The notes under the pieces were generated by a model. That model made no database searches. It was not told the origin of the DNA and saw only the letters and a program-made list of their open reading frames with translations. Below are positions 40,960 to 49,815 of a DNA stretch of 64,000 nucleotides, piece by piece. The translations under genes were made by a program, and so were the position numbers. This DNA is from a virus, in the IMG/VR virus record IMGVR_UViG_3300047546_003518, positions 1 through 64,000 of that record; one strand, given 5' to 3'. The stretch's first letter is position 1, and the number at the start of each line of letters is the position of its first letter.

Positions 40960-41023
40960 TTTAAAACTCCTTATCGAAACGGGTCTTATTGACATTGCCC
41001 GTTACGCACACGGCAGGGGTAAC

Positions 41024-42079
41024 TTATTCGCCGCGCTTCATCACAGTGGTCTCTGCAAGACGCTTCCACTTGTCGCCTTCACCAACCATCTTACGCAAGT
41101 CAGCAATCTTAATCACAGTACGCAGGCTCAGCTCGCGCAGACGATCTTTGTTGGTGTCAACATACTCGTAGAGTTCTTCTTTGACACCGTCAGCAAAGTC
41201 ATAATGGTCCAGCATACCGTCCATCATAATCTGCTTGATGCGAAGCATCTTGTCGCGGGTGGTATCCAGCGTTAGATCCAGATAGTGGCAACGGCTTTCC
41301 AGCGCACCAAGGTGATCCTTAAGCTTGGCACTCTTAACATGCTCAAACTTGATATTGGTGATGAAGATGGCCGAGCCCTTGAACTCAAAGCGGTCCGGCA
41401 CACCTTCGCTACGAAGCATACGGCTGTCAGTGTTCCAGCAGATGGTGCGCTTCTTGCTAGAGTCCAGAGCAGCCTTGAGAATGTTCAAGCTCAAGTCATC
41501 AAGCAGAACGCTGTCGCAGTCGTCAAACACCAGCACATTGCCGGCGTCAGAGTAATTGTAAAGCTTGCAGTACAAGCCAATGGCACTCATAGCACCCTTA
41601 ACCACTTCGTAGCGAGGACGCTTACCACCGATCTTGTCGAACATAGAAGCCTTGTCCAGTACCTTCTCGACACCAAAGCTCTTGCCCACACCCGGAGGGC
41701 CAACAACAATCATAGCACGAACCGAGCCGTCCACAGCACCCTCGGTCATTTCCTCAAGGATGTCAAAACGCTCACGAATGCGTTCAATGGCCTGCTCGTC
41801 AGTCTCTTGCACTTTGGGTTCCTTTCGCTTGGGTGCATTATAATTAGCGTCGATGCTGTTGGTAGCACACTCGGCGGCACTGGCCGGCACAACATCGCGC
41901 ATGGAGTCAACCTTGACGCGAACTTCGCGTCCTGCAAACTCGCCCAAAGTTTCATCGGCAATAACAGTAACATAGCCACCCTTGGTGCCTTCCTTGTAGT
42001 CGGCAACAAGCTGGAATGTCTGATTGGAGATGTTGAAGTTACGGTAGGAACCGTTGCGGATAGTGATATAAGCTGACAT
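41024..42079 (-). CDS. AAA+ ATPase of the replication module
   Basis: 351 residues from the ATG at 42079 (AAGGAAAC upstream). Walker A GPPGVGKS (127-134), Walker B VLVFDDCDSVL, and FITNIKFEHVKS with the arginine-containing C-terminal helices are typical of AAA+ proteins. The first 60 residues form a beta domain. Its exact role (DNA replication factor or protein remodelling) is unknown. Two tandem sigma-70 promoters drive it. Confidence 0.85.
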   Translation of the reverse strand: MSAYITIRNGSYRNFNISNQTFQLVADYKEGTKGGYVTVIADETLGEFAGREVRVKVDSMRDVVPASAAECATNSIDANYNAPKRKEPKVQETDEQAIERIRERFDILEEMTEGAVDGSVRAMIVVGPPGVGKSFGVEKVLDKASMFDKIGGKRPRYEVVKGAMSAIGLYCKLYNYSDAGNVLVFDDCDSVLLDDLSLNILKAALDSSKKRTICWNTDSRMLRSEGVPDRFEFKGSAIFITNIKFEHVKSAKLKDHLGALESRCHYLDLTLDTTRDKMLRIKQIMMDGMLDHYDFADGVKEELYEYVDTNKDRLRELSLRTVIKIADLRKMVGEGDKWKRLAETTVMKRGE

Positions 42080-42116
42080 GTTGTTTCCTTTGCGTGGAAT
42101 GTTTAACACAATATCT

Positions 42117-42145
42117 ATTATGCAGTAACAGGGCTCAAAGGTCAA
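42117..42145 (-). promoter_or_regulatory. Sigma-70-like promoter P1, TTGACC-17-CATAAT
   Basis: Proximal of two tandem promoters of the AAA+ gene, within a 36-base direct repeat (42131-42166). Confidence 0.75.
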
Positions 42146-42166
42146 CCGTTTTTTGACGGTTTTTAG
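42131..42166. repeat. Promoter-containing direct repeat, copy 1
   Basis: 36-base unit repeated at 42239-42274 with one mismatch, period 108 bp. It carries the -35 element and an AACCGT/ACGGTT inverted repeat just upstream of it. Confidence 0.85.
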
Positions 42167-42224
42167 CAATGTTGCACACATACAACACTTGCTGTTTTTG
42201 GGCCTTGTTTTGCATCATGTTCTT

Positions 42225-42253
42225 ATTATGCTGGATCTGGGCTCAAAGGTCAA
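42225..42253 (-). promoter_or_regulatory. Sigma-70-like promoter P2, TTGACC-17-CATAAT
   Basis: Distal copy of the tandem promoter with identical hexamers and spacer length. Confidence 0.75.
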
Positions 42254-42274
42254 CCGTTTTTTGACAGTTTTTAG
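42239..42274. repeat. Promoter-containing direct repeat, copy 2
   Basis: Second copy of the 36-base unit; the inverted repeat has one mismatch (ACAGTT). Confidence 0.85.
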
Positions 42275-42306
42275 GGGGTTTGTAAGTCATTGATTTGTAA
42301 GCAGAT

Positions 42307-42370
42307 TTTTTGTGGCTTTTTTGCCACAAAAATAGCCCAAAAATGTGGCTTTTTTGCAACACTTTTGGGC
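42307..42370 (-). terminator. Double hairpin after uvsY
   Basis: TTTTTGTGGC/GCCACAAAAA (42307-42332, perfect 10 bp, 6-base loop) and GCCCAAAA...GTG/CAC...TTTTGGGC (42335-42370). Both can form in the minus-strand RNA just past the uvsY stop and probably end that transcript before promoter P2. Confidence 0.65.
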
Positions 42371-42391
42371 CTAAAAGTTAGTATTTGCTAA

Positions 42392-42853
42392 CTATCGCAG
42401 TTCTACATCTTCTAAGCCTGCAACTCGCAATTTAGTAACATTATTAATTTGAAACTGTTTACTATCAATGGCCTTGGTAAGGCCAATGAACTTGTTTCTT
42501 ACTAGAGCAAATTCATTGACAATACTGTCCATGTCTGCAACCTCTGGTTCGCCATCTACATACTTCTCTGCGTCACGACTGCTAAGAGTTCTATTGTAGT
42601 GTTCCGTAAATTGACGGAACTTGGCACTACGAAGTTTGCGAAGTTCGATATTCAGGTGTTCAAGAATGGCTTCAATTTCTTGAAGCTGGTTGAAACGATA
42701 CTCAACAATGCCTGGCATTTCTCTGCTGGCCCGTTCTAAACTACCAATCATTTTGAGCTCACCACGAGCTTCAATTAATTGGTTTTCAAAATAGGCAATG
42801 CAGTCAGGAAGATTTCCAATATCTTGTGCTACCTTCCTATACCACTGGCTCAT
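42392..42853 (-). CDS. uvsY: UvsY-like recombination mediator
   Basis: 153 residues, helical. The segment REMPGIVEYRFNQLQEIEAILEHLNIELRKLRSAKFRQFTEHYNR...SSRDAEKYVDGE...INEFALVRNKF...KQFQINNVTKLRVAGLEDVELR fits UvsY of aquatic T4-like phages. UvsY helps UvsX displace gp32 from single-stranded DNA. It overlaps the preceding small gene by one base, and uvsX and gene 32 lie nearby on the same strand. Confidence 0.85.
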   Translation of the reverse strand: MSQWYRKVAQDIGNLPDCIAYFENQLIEARGELKMIGSLERASREMPGIVEYRFNQLQEIEAILEHLNIELRKLRSAKFRQFTEHYNRTLSSRDAEKYVDGEPEVADMDSIVNEFALVRNKFIGLTKAIDSKQFQINNVTKLRVAGLEDVELR

Positions 42854-43092
42854 CAGTATTCCTCGTTGTAATCGTGATCTTCTTCGTCAGGATCTTCGCC
42901 TAGTAACTCAGCAAAGGCACCTAGTAATGCGCTGTCGGCATCATCTGTTGCTTCTTCTCTGATTGCTTCCAGATCAACAAAATCCTCACAACTTCTTAGA
43001 AAGGCCACTGCTGCTTCTGACCTTTCCTTCTTGTCAATATACGGTTTTAGGGATAGCCACATTTGCGCTATCATTACACCCATGTCTTGCAT
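42853..43092 (-). CDS. Small acidic protein upstream of uvsY
   Basis: 79 residues from the ATG at 43092; GGAGAG lies 6 bases before it. An in-frame ATG at 43098 and a TTG at 43119 are less likely starts. Very acidic C-terminus (LLGEDPDEEDHDYNEEY). Coupled to uvsY by a one-base overlap. Function unknown. Confidence 0.6.
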   Translation of the reverse strand: MQDMGVMIAQMWLSLKPYIDKKERSEAAVAFLRSCEDFVDLEAIREEATDDADSALLGAFAELLGEDPDEEDHDYNEEY

Positions 43093-43134
43093 TATCATCT
43101 CTCCATAGTTGGCGTACAAATTAGTACTGGATAC

Positions 43135-43614
43135 TTAGTAATCCAAGTTCTCTTGTTTAGCCTTTTTAGTCAGGTATATTTCATTGTGTATCCAGCGATC
43201 TTGTCCTTTGCTGGACACTAAGAATCCCCACTCGCGCTTTTGAGGACCCGGCATAAACAATGTCCAACATTCTACGCTAGGATCAAGTTCAATCCTATGA
43301 TAGCTTTCGGCGCCGCATGTACGAAAATGTCCAGGGCCTCGCCAGTGTTGTACTTCGCCGATCTTTTTCCCGGTGTGGTCAAACTTGGGAGTCCATTCGT
43401 AGTATCCGCCACGAAGAATTAAAGTGGCATACGGCCATGGGTGATCATGTACATCATCCGGATCGCTTTTAAGGAACTTATGCAAAAACACATTGAAAGG
43501 GAACCATTTTCTATCCTTAAGGAAAAGATAGTATCTTTCAAGGTATGGTTCATTGGATTGCCTGTCAAGAATGACTCTATGACGATCCAGGCGTTGCATG
43601 AGTTTTTTAAACAT
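43135..43614 (-). CDS. Cupin-fold protein
   Basis: 159 residues from the ATG at 43614. DDVHDHPWPYATLILRGGYYEWTP (H-x-H, G) and ESYHRIELDPSVECWTLFMPG form the two cupin motifs around a metal site. Cupin members include dioxygenases, isomerases and sugar or nucleotide modifying enzymes; the substrate is unknown. A TATACT box ends 5 bases before the ATG, the leaderless spacing, which decides this start over the TTG at 43629. Confidence 0.75.
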   Translation of the reverse strand: MFKKLMQRLDRHRVILDRQSNEPYLERYYLFLKDRKWFPFNVFLHKFLKSDPDDVHDHPWPYATLILRGGYYEWTPKFDHTGKKIGEVQHWRGPGHFRTCGAESYHRIELDPSVECWTLFMPGPQKREWGFLVSSKGQDRWIHNEIYLTKKAKQENLDY

Positions 43615-43619
43615 AGTAC

Positions 43620-43648
43620 AGTATAGCAAAAATTTGTGTTAAGGCCAA
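43620..43648 (-). promoter_or_regulatory. Sigma-70-like promoter, TTGGCC-17-TATACT
   Basis: Weak -35, good -10, ending 5 bases before the cupin ATG at 43614. Confidence 0.55.
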
Positions 43649-44019
43649 TATGTATTTTCACCAAGCAAGGCTCTAATGGACTGAAATTCTCGCCAGGCTT
43701 CTTTGTACATTGGATTTTCGCGCAGTAACTCTTGGTGTCGTTCAACACCTTTTGCATATTCAGTCACCGGTGATGAATTGTATCTGTCTGCTAACTCTAT
43801 TAAATGCTTTAATTGTCTACTGTTCCTACTCCAACGCTCCAGTAAAGCGGCAGGAACTTCGAGATGATAGAGGTAATCGTCAACAGTATTCACAGTGGCC
43901 ATCATATCCGTAGCTGTATAATTAACTGGCATACGGTCTAGGATATAGCGGCGAAAGGACTGCTTCCCAACAATCCTTGCACCTTGTTCCCGTAACCATG
44001 TTTCATGGTCATCAGACAT
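43639..44019 (-). CDS. Helical phage protein, unknown function
   Basis: 126 residues, helical and charged, no motif recognised. It lies five bases after uvsX and overlaps the promoter of the next gene, so it is the last gene of the uvsX transcript. Confidence 0.65.
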   Translation of the reverse strand: MSDDHETWLREQGARIVGKQSFRRYILDRMPVNYTATDMMATVNTVDDYLYHLEVPAALLERWSRNSRQLKHLIELADRYNSSPVTEYAKGVERHQELLRENPMYKEAWREFQSIRALLGENTYWP

Positions 44020-44024
44020 GCTGA

Positions 44025-45119
44025 TTACTCTTCGATTGGAGCAGCGTCAGCTTCACCATTAGGACTAATAGCCCCTTGGTAAGCCATGTCAGTTCCGCGA
44101 GCAACCACATCCTTCATGATCACATCGAGAATTTCATCTGTGTAGCCTTTACGGAATTCCTTAATTACTTCGCCGTCTAGCGTAGTGTAGGACAGCTTGT
44201 TGCCTTCCTTTTTCAACCAGCCGCGAGCTTCAAACAAGTCAACAAGACCTGAATAAGGATCCATACCTGTGGAGTAAGGAATTTCAACCTGCACACTTTC
44301 AAATGGCTTTGAATAGCGAGTTTTCATAATCTTACATGCGGCACGAATACCATTTACAGTTGAAGTCTTGTTGCCGTCAGCATCAGTCTTCAACTTGAGC
44401 TTACGCATGGCCACTACCATACTCGATGCATAGATAAAACCCTGTCCACCAGTAATCTTGTCATCTGGGTCAAACATGTCTTGGCTTGCGTATGTGTGGT
44501 TAGTAACAACCAACCCTACTGGGTGCGGTGCAATCCTGTTTACGGTGTTCTTGATCAGGGCAGTCAGTGCCTTGGCCTTACGACCCATGTCGCCTTTCAT
44601 GTCACCGGCTTCAAACTGGTTGATGTCGGTAGGAGTCAGCAACATACCCACAGAGTCAATAACAAACAAGACCTTTTGCTGGTCTTCGTATGGCATCTCG
44701 CCATATGCGTCCTTGTATTCCTTCATGAATTCTGAAATGAACTTGGCCACTTCATCGATCATGCTGACACCAAAGCGCATCAACTTGTCAGGTGCTGTGT
44801 CAATACCCAATGCTCGCAACCAGTCTTCGTCCAGTGCGTTTTCGCTGTCAAGGATCACTGGGAGAATACCCTGTGCTTGTGCGTTCTTTACAAGGTTACC
44901 CGAACAGATGTAACTCTTGCCTGCGCCGGATTCACCAGCAAACATGGTAACCTTACCCAGTGGAATGCCGCGATTGAAGTCGCCGGTCATAAGGTAGTTG
45001 AGAGTGTGATTACCAGTACTGATCCAGTCTCTTGGATCGTTGAAGCCTGAGCTCATGCCAGGCACAGCCTTGGTCAGGCTCTTTCTAAATTTACTTACAT
45101 CAAATGCTTTTTGAACCAT
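44025..45119 (-). CDS. uvsX: UvsX RecA-like recombinase
   Basis: 364 residues. RecA-type core with Walker A GESGAGKS (62-69), Walker B VLFVIDSVGML, and VVTNHTYASQDMFD in place of the RecA L2 region. It forms filaments on single-stranded DNA and performs strand exchange in recombination-dependent replication with UvsY and gp32. AAGGATA lies upstream of the ATG. Confidence 0.95.
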   Translation of the reverse strand: MVQKAFDVSKFRKSLTKAVPGMSSGFNDPRDWISTGNHTLNYLMTGDFNRGIPLGKVTMFAGESGAGKSYICSGNLVKNAQAQGILPVILDSENALDEDWLRALGIDTAPDKLMRFGVSMIDEVAKFISEFMKEYKDAYGEMPYEDQQKVLFVIDSVGMLLTPTDINQFEAGDMKGDMGRKAKALTALIKNTVNRIAPHPVGLVVTNHTYASQDMFDPDDKITGGQGFIYASSMVVAMRKLKLKTDADGNKTSTVNGIRAACKIMKTRYSKPFESVQVEIPYSTGMDPYSGLVDLFEARGWLKKEGNKLSYTTLDGEVIKEFRKGYTDEILDVIMKDVVARGTDMAYQGAISPNGEADAAPIEE

Positions 45120-45143
45120 GATATCTATCCTTTATTAATGATG

Positions 45144-45169
45144 AGGAGGGTAGAATCATCTACCCTCCT
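45144..45169 (-). terminator. Hairpin after gene 32
   Basis: AGGAGGGTAG/CTACCCTCCT, perfect 10-bp stem with a 6-base loop, between gene 32 and uvsX. No T run follows, so it may stabilise the gene 32 mRNA 3' end rather than terminate. Confidence 0.6.
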
Positions 45170-45182
45170 TGTGTAGTGTCAA

Positions 45183-46172
45183 TTAGGTCTGACGGCTACG
45201 AATCATCTTAAGGATATCATCAACGCTGGGCTTGGCTCCACCCTCGGCTGCTGGTGCTGCCGCTGTAGCAACTGGTGCCGCAGGCTTTGACGCAGGGGCC
45301 GCTACTGGCTTGGAAGCCACTGGCGCAGGCGTATCTTCATCTACATCGTCATCAGTCTTGGAAGCTGTAGACGAACCAGCCAACTGCACGCCGGTTGGGC
45401 GATAGAACTTGCTCCAACGATCTGGATCATACAACTGACCATCTACAGATGCTTCAAACATCTCAACGATGGCACGAACTTCGTCTACACCCGGACGCTT
45501 GGGCATGAAGTCGTTCAAGTTGAACAAGCCGTGAGTTGCAATAGCCTGCAACTCGGTTTCGTTTAGACCACGCTCCTTACGAGCCCATGAGCTGGTAGAG
45601 TAGTCAGCATAGCCACCCTTCTGGGTCTTGTTCAAACGGAAGTCGGTACCACGCTGATAATCAGTTGGCAGTTCTTCCATCTCAGGATCCATTAGTGCCT
45701 GCTTGATGATGGTAAAGATCTGAGGACTGATGATAAACCTACGAATAGGATTTTCTGGAGTGTTTTGTTCCTCAATGGGGCTGTTTACAACAAAGCCCTG
45801 GAACACATAACTACGCTTCTTCCAATACTTACGGCCCAAAGACTCCATGTTAGGATCCTTAAACCAAGGACGGATTTGTGCGTGTACAGGGCAAGTCTCG
45901 CCCCACATTTCAACGCAAGGAACCTGGACTACAACCTTTTTGTTTTCGTCGCCGCCCTTAACACCAGCGAACTCAAAACGCATCATCTGACGCTCACGCC
46001 AGAAAAATGTGTTGGAATCGTCGCCGTCTGGGAGGAAACGAATTGATGCGGATGTACCTTCGGGGATGTTCCAGTGTGCGAAAATTGCGTTGTCACCGGT
46101 ACCGGTATTAGAACCACCGGATTTTGCTGCCTGCTCGGCTAGGCGAGCGCGGATTTCTGCTAGAGAAGCCAT
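45183..46172 (-). CDS. Single-stranded DNA-binding protein, gp32-like
   Basis: 329 residues. MASLAEIRARLAEQ is a short cooperative-binding N-terminus; the core has CVEMWGETCPVHAQIRPWFKD, a Cys/His zinc-site segment like that of gp32, and SYVFQGFVVN; the C-terminus is a long Ala/Pro linker ending in an interaction tail (VDDILKMIRSRQT). Coats single-stranded DNA during replication and recombination. The 185 bases upstream hold a possible extended -10 (TGGCTAATAT) but no clear -35. Confidence 0.88.
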   Translation of the reverse strand: MASLAEIRARLAEQAAKSGGSNTGTGDNAIFAHWNIPEGTSASIRFLPDGDDSNTFFWRERQMMRFEFAGVKGGDENKKVVVQVPCVEMWGETCPVHAQIRPWFKDPNMESLGRKYWKKRSYVFQGFVVNSPIEEQNTPENPIRRFIISPQIFTIIKQALMDPEMEELPTDYQRGTDFRLNKTQKGGYADYSTSSWARKERGLNETELQAIATHGLFNLNDFMPKRPGVDEVRAIVEMFEASVDGQLYDPDRWSKFYRPTGVQLAGSSTASKTDDDVDEDTPAPVASKPVAAPASKPAAPVATAAAPAAEGGAKPSVDDILKMIRSRQT

Positions 46173-46315
46173 AATGTTTTTCCTTTATATATTAGCCATT
46201 ATTAGTGTTAGTCTCTTAGTGAGCCAAACAACTCATGCTCAGATTGTCTTTGCATGTGTTGTATTGTACTTATGACCGCAGACAAAAAGCAATAGCCAAT
46301 TTCGCCAAATAACGG

Positions 46316-46321
46316 TAAATA
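46316..46321 (+). promoter_or_regulatory. Late promoter motif CGGTAAATA
   Basis: Plus-strand CGGTAAATA about 36 bases before the fibre ATG, the same octamer as before the gp14-like gene. Confidence 0.6.
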
Positions 46322-46357
46322 TGAAAATAGCTACATTGCTGATGCAAAGGATACAAT

Positions 46358-48835
46358 ATGACTGCTTTTCGAAAAATTCTAACCTTTAAGGTTAACGAAG
46401 CAAACCCATCGACCCACTACGGAAGACTTGGTGAGATCACCTATAGAAATGGTAATCTTTATTATCATGACGGTACTGTTGCCGGTGGTACTTTAATTGG
46501 CGGAGGAGGAATCGGGGCGCAGGGACCAAAAGGTGATACTGGTGAAACAGGTGCTACAGGTGCCACAGGTCCAGCTGGAGCAGATGGCGCACCAGGACCT
46601 AAAGGAGATACCGGTGAAACAGGTCCAGCTGGAGCAGATGGCGCACCAGGACCCAAAGGAGATACCGGTGAAACAGGTGCTACAGGTCCACAAGGACCTA
46701 AGGGAGATACAGGTGAAACAGGTGCTACAGGTCCACAAGGACCTAAGGGAGATACAGGTGAAACAGGTCCACAGGGACCACAAGGACCCAAAGGAGATAC
46801 AGGCGAACAAGGTCCAGCTGGAGCAGATGGCGCTGCAAATTTACCAGCAGATGCTTTTGGATATTTAAAAAATGATGGCGTAGGCAATTTGACATGGGCA
46901 GCAGGTGATGGTACATTTAGCGGTGATTATAATGACCTAACCAACAAACCCTCAATACCAACTTCAACGAATCAATTAACAAACGATAGTGGTTTTATTA
47001 CCCTAGCAGATGTGCCAGCACCATTCAGTGGTGATTACAATGACCTAACAAACAAGCCAATAATTTCTGCCAGTACTAATCAGCTTACTAACGGCAGCTA
47101 TAACTTTACCTTAGAAGCACAAGGCTATATCAAAGTGCCAACTTCGCAGTATGGCACAGCGCAGATGTTTAGTAATGCTGGTGTTGATTTATTATTAGGA
47201 ACACTTGATTCTGGAAACTTTTGGCAACTTAAGACTAATGGAACTTTAGTATTTCCAGATTACACAATTCAAACCACAGCCTATACTGGCGACTATAATG
47301 ACTTAACCAACACTCCGACTATTCCTACGGATACTAATCAATTAACTAATAGCGCCGGGTTTATTACCCTCGGCGATTTGCCTGCACCATTTAGCGGTGA
47401 TTACAATGATCTAACTAATACCCCAACTATAATTAGGTCTGCACCACAATGGACAGTGAATCATACTATTGCCGATGGTACTCGTTATTTGGCCGGCGAT
47501 GTGGTTTATGACAACGGTAATATATTTGTGGCAAATTATGACAATGAAAGTTTGCCAACATCAAATACAACTTATTGGACTGACTTGGGTCCTGGCAATC
47601 GTATTAATGTTGATGGTCGTGATATTCCTAATATACAATATAGTCAAATTGCAAATACTCCAACATTGGCCACAGTAGCGACCAGTGGAGACTACGATGA
47701 TCTAACCAACAAGCCAACTTCATTTACTGGTTTAACAAGCATCGATGCCGGCAGTATTACACTCAACGGTGAAGCACTTACAGCCACTGGACTGATAAAC
47801 AGCAGTTATCTATTCGCAAAAAATAACGCCACCCAAAGTGGGATTGGAATAGGTCAACCCATTAACTTCCAAACAACATTAAACAGTAATGGTAATTTAA
47901 TCAACAAGATCAGCAATACACAAGTCAGACTCACTGGTGGCCACACATACAAACTTGAAGCCATTATAGGAAGATTTGTTTCCAGTAGTACCTGGGGTAT
48001 GTTCCGTTGGTATGATGTGACTAACGGTGCTTATGTCGGTGTAGAAGGTTTCAGCGAAGTTGTTAGTGCTCCTGGTGCAATAGGCACAACTAATAATGCT
48101 AAAGCTATAGTATCACCTAGCTCGAATACAACTTATGAATTACGCCAAACAACAGGCAATACTATTGAGGTTTCGGGTGACTATGCTCATATGGAAGTCA
48201 CCCAAATCAATCCTACAGTAACATTAGGTTCTGTTAGCACTATCACTGCAACCGGCGCGGTCAGCGGAAATACTTTAGTTTCTACAAATGCCAGTGCCAA
48301 CGAGGGCGGCGAAGTACAATTAGCTAAATCACCTAATTCTAGCCTAAGTGGCAGTAATGTTGTTATTGATCAGTATGTAGATAGAGTTAGAATTTATGAA
48401 AATGGCAGCAACTATAGAGGTGCTTATATTGATCTATCAATAGCCGCAACAGGAGTAGGTACACTACTGAATAACAGAGCGAGTGGGTTCGTCAACGCAG
48501 GTGTTGATGTCACATTAGGTAATCTACGAGCAAGAATACCAACATCAGGCAATCGCAGTTTGCAGGTATCAACTGTTAGCGGAACTTACTCTGTATACGG
48601 ATCTAGCGTCTACAATGCTGCCGGTACAATAGGTGGCACTAATATTACCAGCGTGTCACCATTGAGTGTAACAACAACTCCTGCTTACTTGAACGCTGTC
48701 AACAACTTTACCGTTGCAGGCGACAGTGGCACTTGGACTATCAATGACACCGGTGCTGGACTAGCCTGGCGCATCTCGTTTGTGATAGGTCCCGGCTACG
48801 CCAACAATATGATTTCTATTGAACGACTAGTATGA
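46358..48835 (+). CDS. Collagen-like tail fibre or fibritin protein
   Basis: 825 residues. After a 50-residue N-terminal virion-attachment-like segment come about 36 Gly-X-Y triplets (53-159; repeats of [10 protein letters not shown]), which form a triple helix. Then five copies of a motif close to [10 protein letters not shown] (roughly residues 187-450), and a beta-rich C-terminal half probably carrying the receptor-binding tip, ending in ISIERLV. It is the only structural gene here on the plus strand with replication genes to its left. Likely binds the host surface. Confidence 0.85.
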   Translation: MTAFRKILTFKVNEANPSTHYGRLGEITYRNGNLYYHDGTVAGGTLIGGGGIGAQGPKGDTGETGATGATGPAGADGAPGPKGDTGETGPAGADGAPGPKGDTGETGATGPQGPKGDTGETGATGPQGPKGDTGETGPQGPQGPKGDTGEQGPAGADGAANLPADAFGYLKNDGVGNLTWAAGDGTFSGDYNDLTNKPSIPTSTNQLTNDSGFITLADVPAPFSGDYNDLTNKPIISASTNQLTNGSYNFTLEAQGYIKVPTSQYGTAQMFSNAGVDLLLGTLDSGNFWQLKTNGTLVFPDYTIQTTAYTGDYNDLTNTPTIPTDTNQLTNSAGFITLGDLPAPFSGDYNDLTNTPTIIRSAPQWTVNHTIADGTRYLAGDVVYDNGNIFVANYDNESLPTSNTTYWTDLGPGNRINVDGRDIPNIQYSQIANTPTLATVATSGDYDDLTNKPTSFTGLTSIDAGSITLNGEALTATGLINSSYLFAKNNATQSGIGIGQPINFQTTLNSNGNLINKISNTQVRLTGGHTYKLEAIIGRFVSSSTWGMFRWYDVTNGAYVGVEGFSEVVSAPGAIGTTNNAKAIVSPSSNTTYELRQTTGNTIEVSGDYAHMEVTQINPTVTLGSVSTITATGAVSGNTLVSTNASANEGGEVQLAKSPNSSLSGSNVVIDQYVDRVRIYENGSNYRGAYIDLSIAATGVGTLLNNRASGFVNAGVDVTLGNLRARIPTSGNRSLQVSTVSGTYSVYGSSVYNAAGTIGGTNITSVSPLSVTTTPAYLNAVNNFTVAGDSGTWTINDTGAGLAWRISFVIGPGYANNMISIERLV
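46514..46840. repeat. Collagen-coding tandem repeat
   Basis: Imperfect tandem units of 9-63 bp (GGACCTAAAGGAGATAC, GGTGAAACAGGT, GCTGGAGCAGATGGCGCA) encoding the Gly-X-Y run; a recombination-prone array that allows fibre length change. Confidence 0.9.
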
Positions 48836-48921
48836 TAATACAAGGTGTATCACTAAATGGTGTTCGTGTAATTGATGCTAGCTGGAATAACAACTTTATC
48901 TGTATAGAACGATTGGTGTAA
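48832..48921 (+). CDS. 29-residue protein repeating the fibre C-terminus
   Basis: Starts in ATGA overlap with the fibre stop and ends [11 protein letters not shown], matching the fibre's own end [10 protein letters not shown]. The DNA of the two ends also aligns over about 33 bases. It may be a left-over alternative fibre tip or a tiny tip-associated protein. A terminator follows directly. Confidence 0.55.
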   Translation: MIIQGVSLNGVRVIDASWNNNFICIERLV

Positions 48922-48922
48922 T

Positions 48923-48948
48923 AAAAAGCCCCTTTTAAGGGGCTTTTT
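48923..48948. terminator. Bidirectional intrinsic terminator
   Basis: AAAAAGCCCC/GGGGCTTTTT around TTTTAA, with T runs on both strands, between the convergent fibre and 48952-49803 genes. Confidence 0.9.
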
Positions 48949-48951
48949 AAA

Positions 48952-49803
48952 TTAACTTAGTAATTTGCTTAGTGAATCACTGAGCTCGCCAACTGCTTCG
49001 CTGACCATTGATTGTTCAATCATTTTGTCTTTTGCAGGTAGTTGAAATTCACGGATTTCAGATAAGTCGCCGGTACGAGCTGCTCGCTCCATCATACGAC
49101 GAATCATAAAGACTTCATCTTTGCCACGCTTTTTAATTTCTGTAATGTGGTCAGTTTCTTCAAGTTTCTTTGACCAGCGTAGCAGTTCCATGATTTCTCG
49201 GCGACGACGGCTAATTTCTAAGATCTTCTCACCAAGATCGTCCCAAGGTCTGCCACCGCTTTCAACATGCAAGCCCATAACACGAGCACCCATCAAATGA
49301 TTATAAGGGAAGCGAAAACGCTCTCCATCTTTCTCAATGAATACTGCCTTGATGTTTCGACTACGAGCACCTGGCTTTTCTTCAGTAATTGACTTGGTAT
49401 GAGCTACTCTAATTTGAGTATCTCCCAATGGGTGGTAGCTGATTTTTAAACTGTTACGGCTTTCGGTTACCTCAGTTCTATGACTTAGCTGTTTTGGTTT
49501 AATATCACCTTCATAGCTACGAACGCTGGTTCCATACAAATAACGACGGGCAATAGCTTCTAGCATTGGCTTAAAATTATTTGCAAGCCATTCATCGTCT
49601 GTTTTTACAGGATCATACCAAATTTCAACATCGCTGTTTTCATGATTAATAAAAACCATCATGCCAAACTTTGGCAAATACAAATAAGTTGCTTGTTCTT
49701 GCTGTAGGGTATCGTTGCCGTCAGAATCCTTGAAATTAGCATCGTGGCTAACTCCGGCAACAGCAGCAGCAATTTCTTTGGAAATATCGGTAATCGTTGA
49801 CAT
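48952..49803 (-). CDS. Phage protein downstream of terminase, unknown function
   Basis: 283 residues. N-terminal half beta-rich (YLYLPKFGMMVFINHENSDVEIWY), C-terminal half helical and basic (EISRRRREIMELLRWSKKLEE). TAAATA ends exactly 5 bases before the ATG, so it is a late, probably leaderless gene. Not recognised. Confidence 0.65.
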   Translation of the reverse strand: MSTITDISKEIAAAVAGVSHDANFKDSDGNDTLQQEQATYLYLPKFGMMVFINHENSDVEIWYDPVKTDDEWLANNFKPMLEAIARRYLYGTSVRSYEGDIKPKQLSHRTEVTESRNSLKISYHPLGDTQIRVAHTKSITEEKPGARSRNIKAVFIEKDGERFRFPYNHLMGARVMGLHVESGGRPWDDLGEKILEISRRRREIMELLRWSKKLEETDHITEIKKRGKDEVFMIRRMMERAARTGDLSEIREFQLPAKDKMIEQSMVSEAVGELSDSLSKLLS

Positions 49804-49808
49804 GTGTG

Positions 49809-49814
49809 TATTTA
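49809..49814 (-). promoter_or_regulatory. Late promoter motif CTAAATA
   Basis: Ends 5 bases before the ATG at 49803 and lies at the terminase gene's end. Confidence 0.6.
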
Positions 49815-49815
49815 G

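Noticed and set aside
41285-42076. 263-codon plus-strand frame opposite the AAA+ gene
   Set aside because: The minus-strand frame has Walker motifs, a ribosome-binding site and promoters; the plus frame has none.
46514-46840. CRISPR-like array
   Set aside because: The repeats are in-frame collagen codons without unique spacers of constant length.
46465-46887. Proline-rich minus-strand frame opposite the collagen repeat, and the +1 frame of the repeat
   Set aside because: They are shadow frames created by the Gly-X-Y codon repeat; the plus-strand fibre gene explains the sequence.
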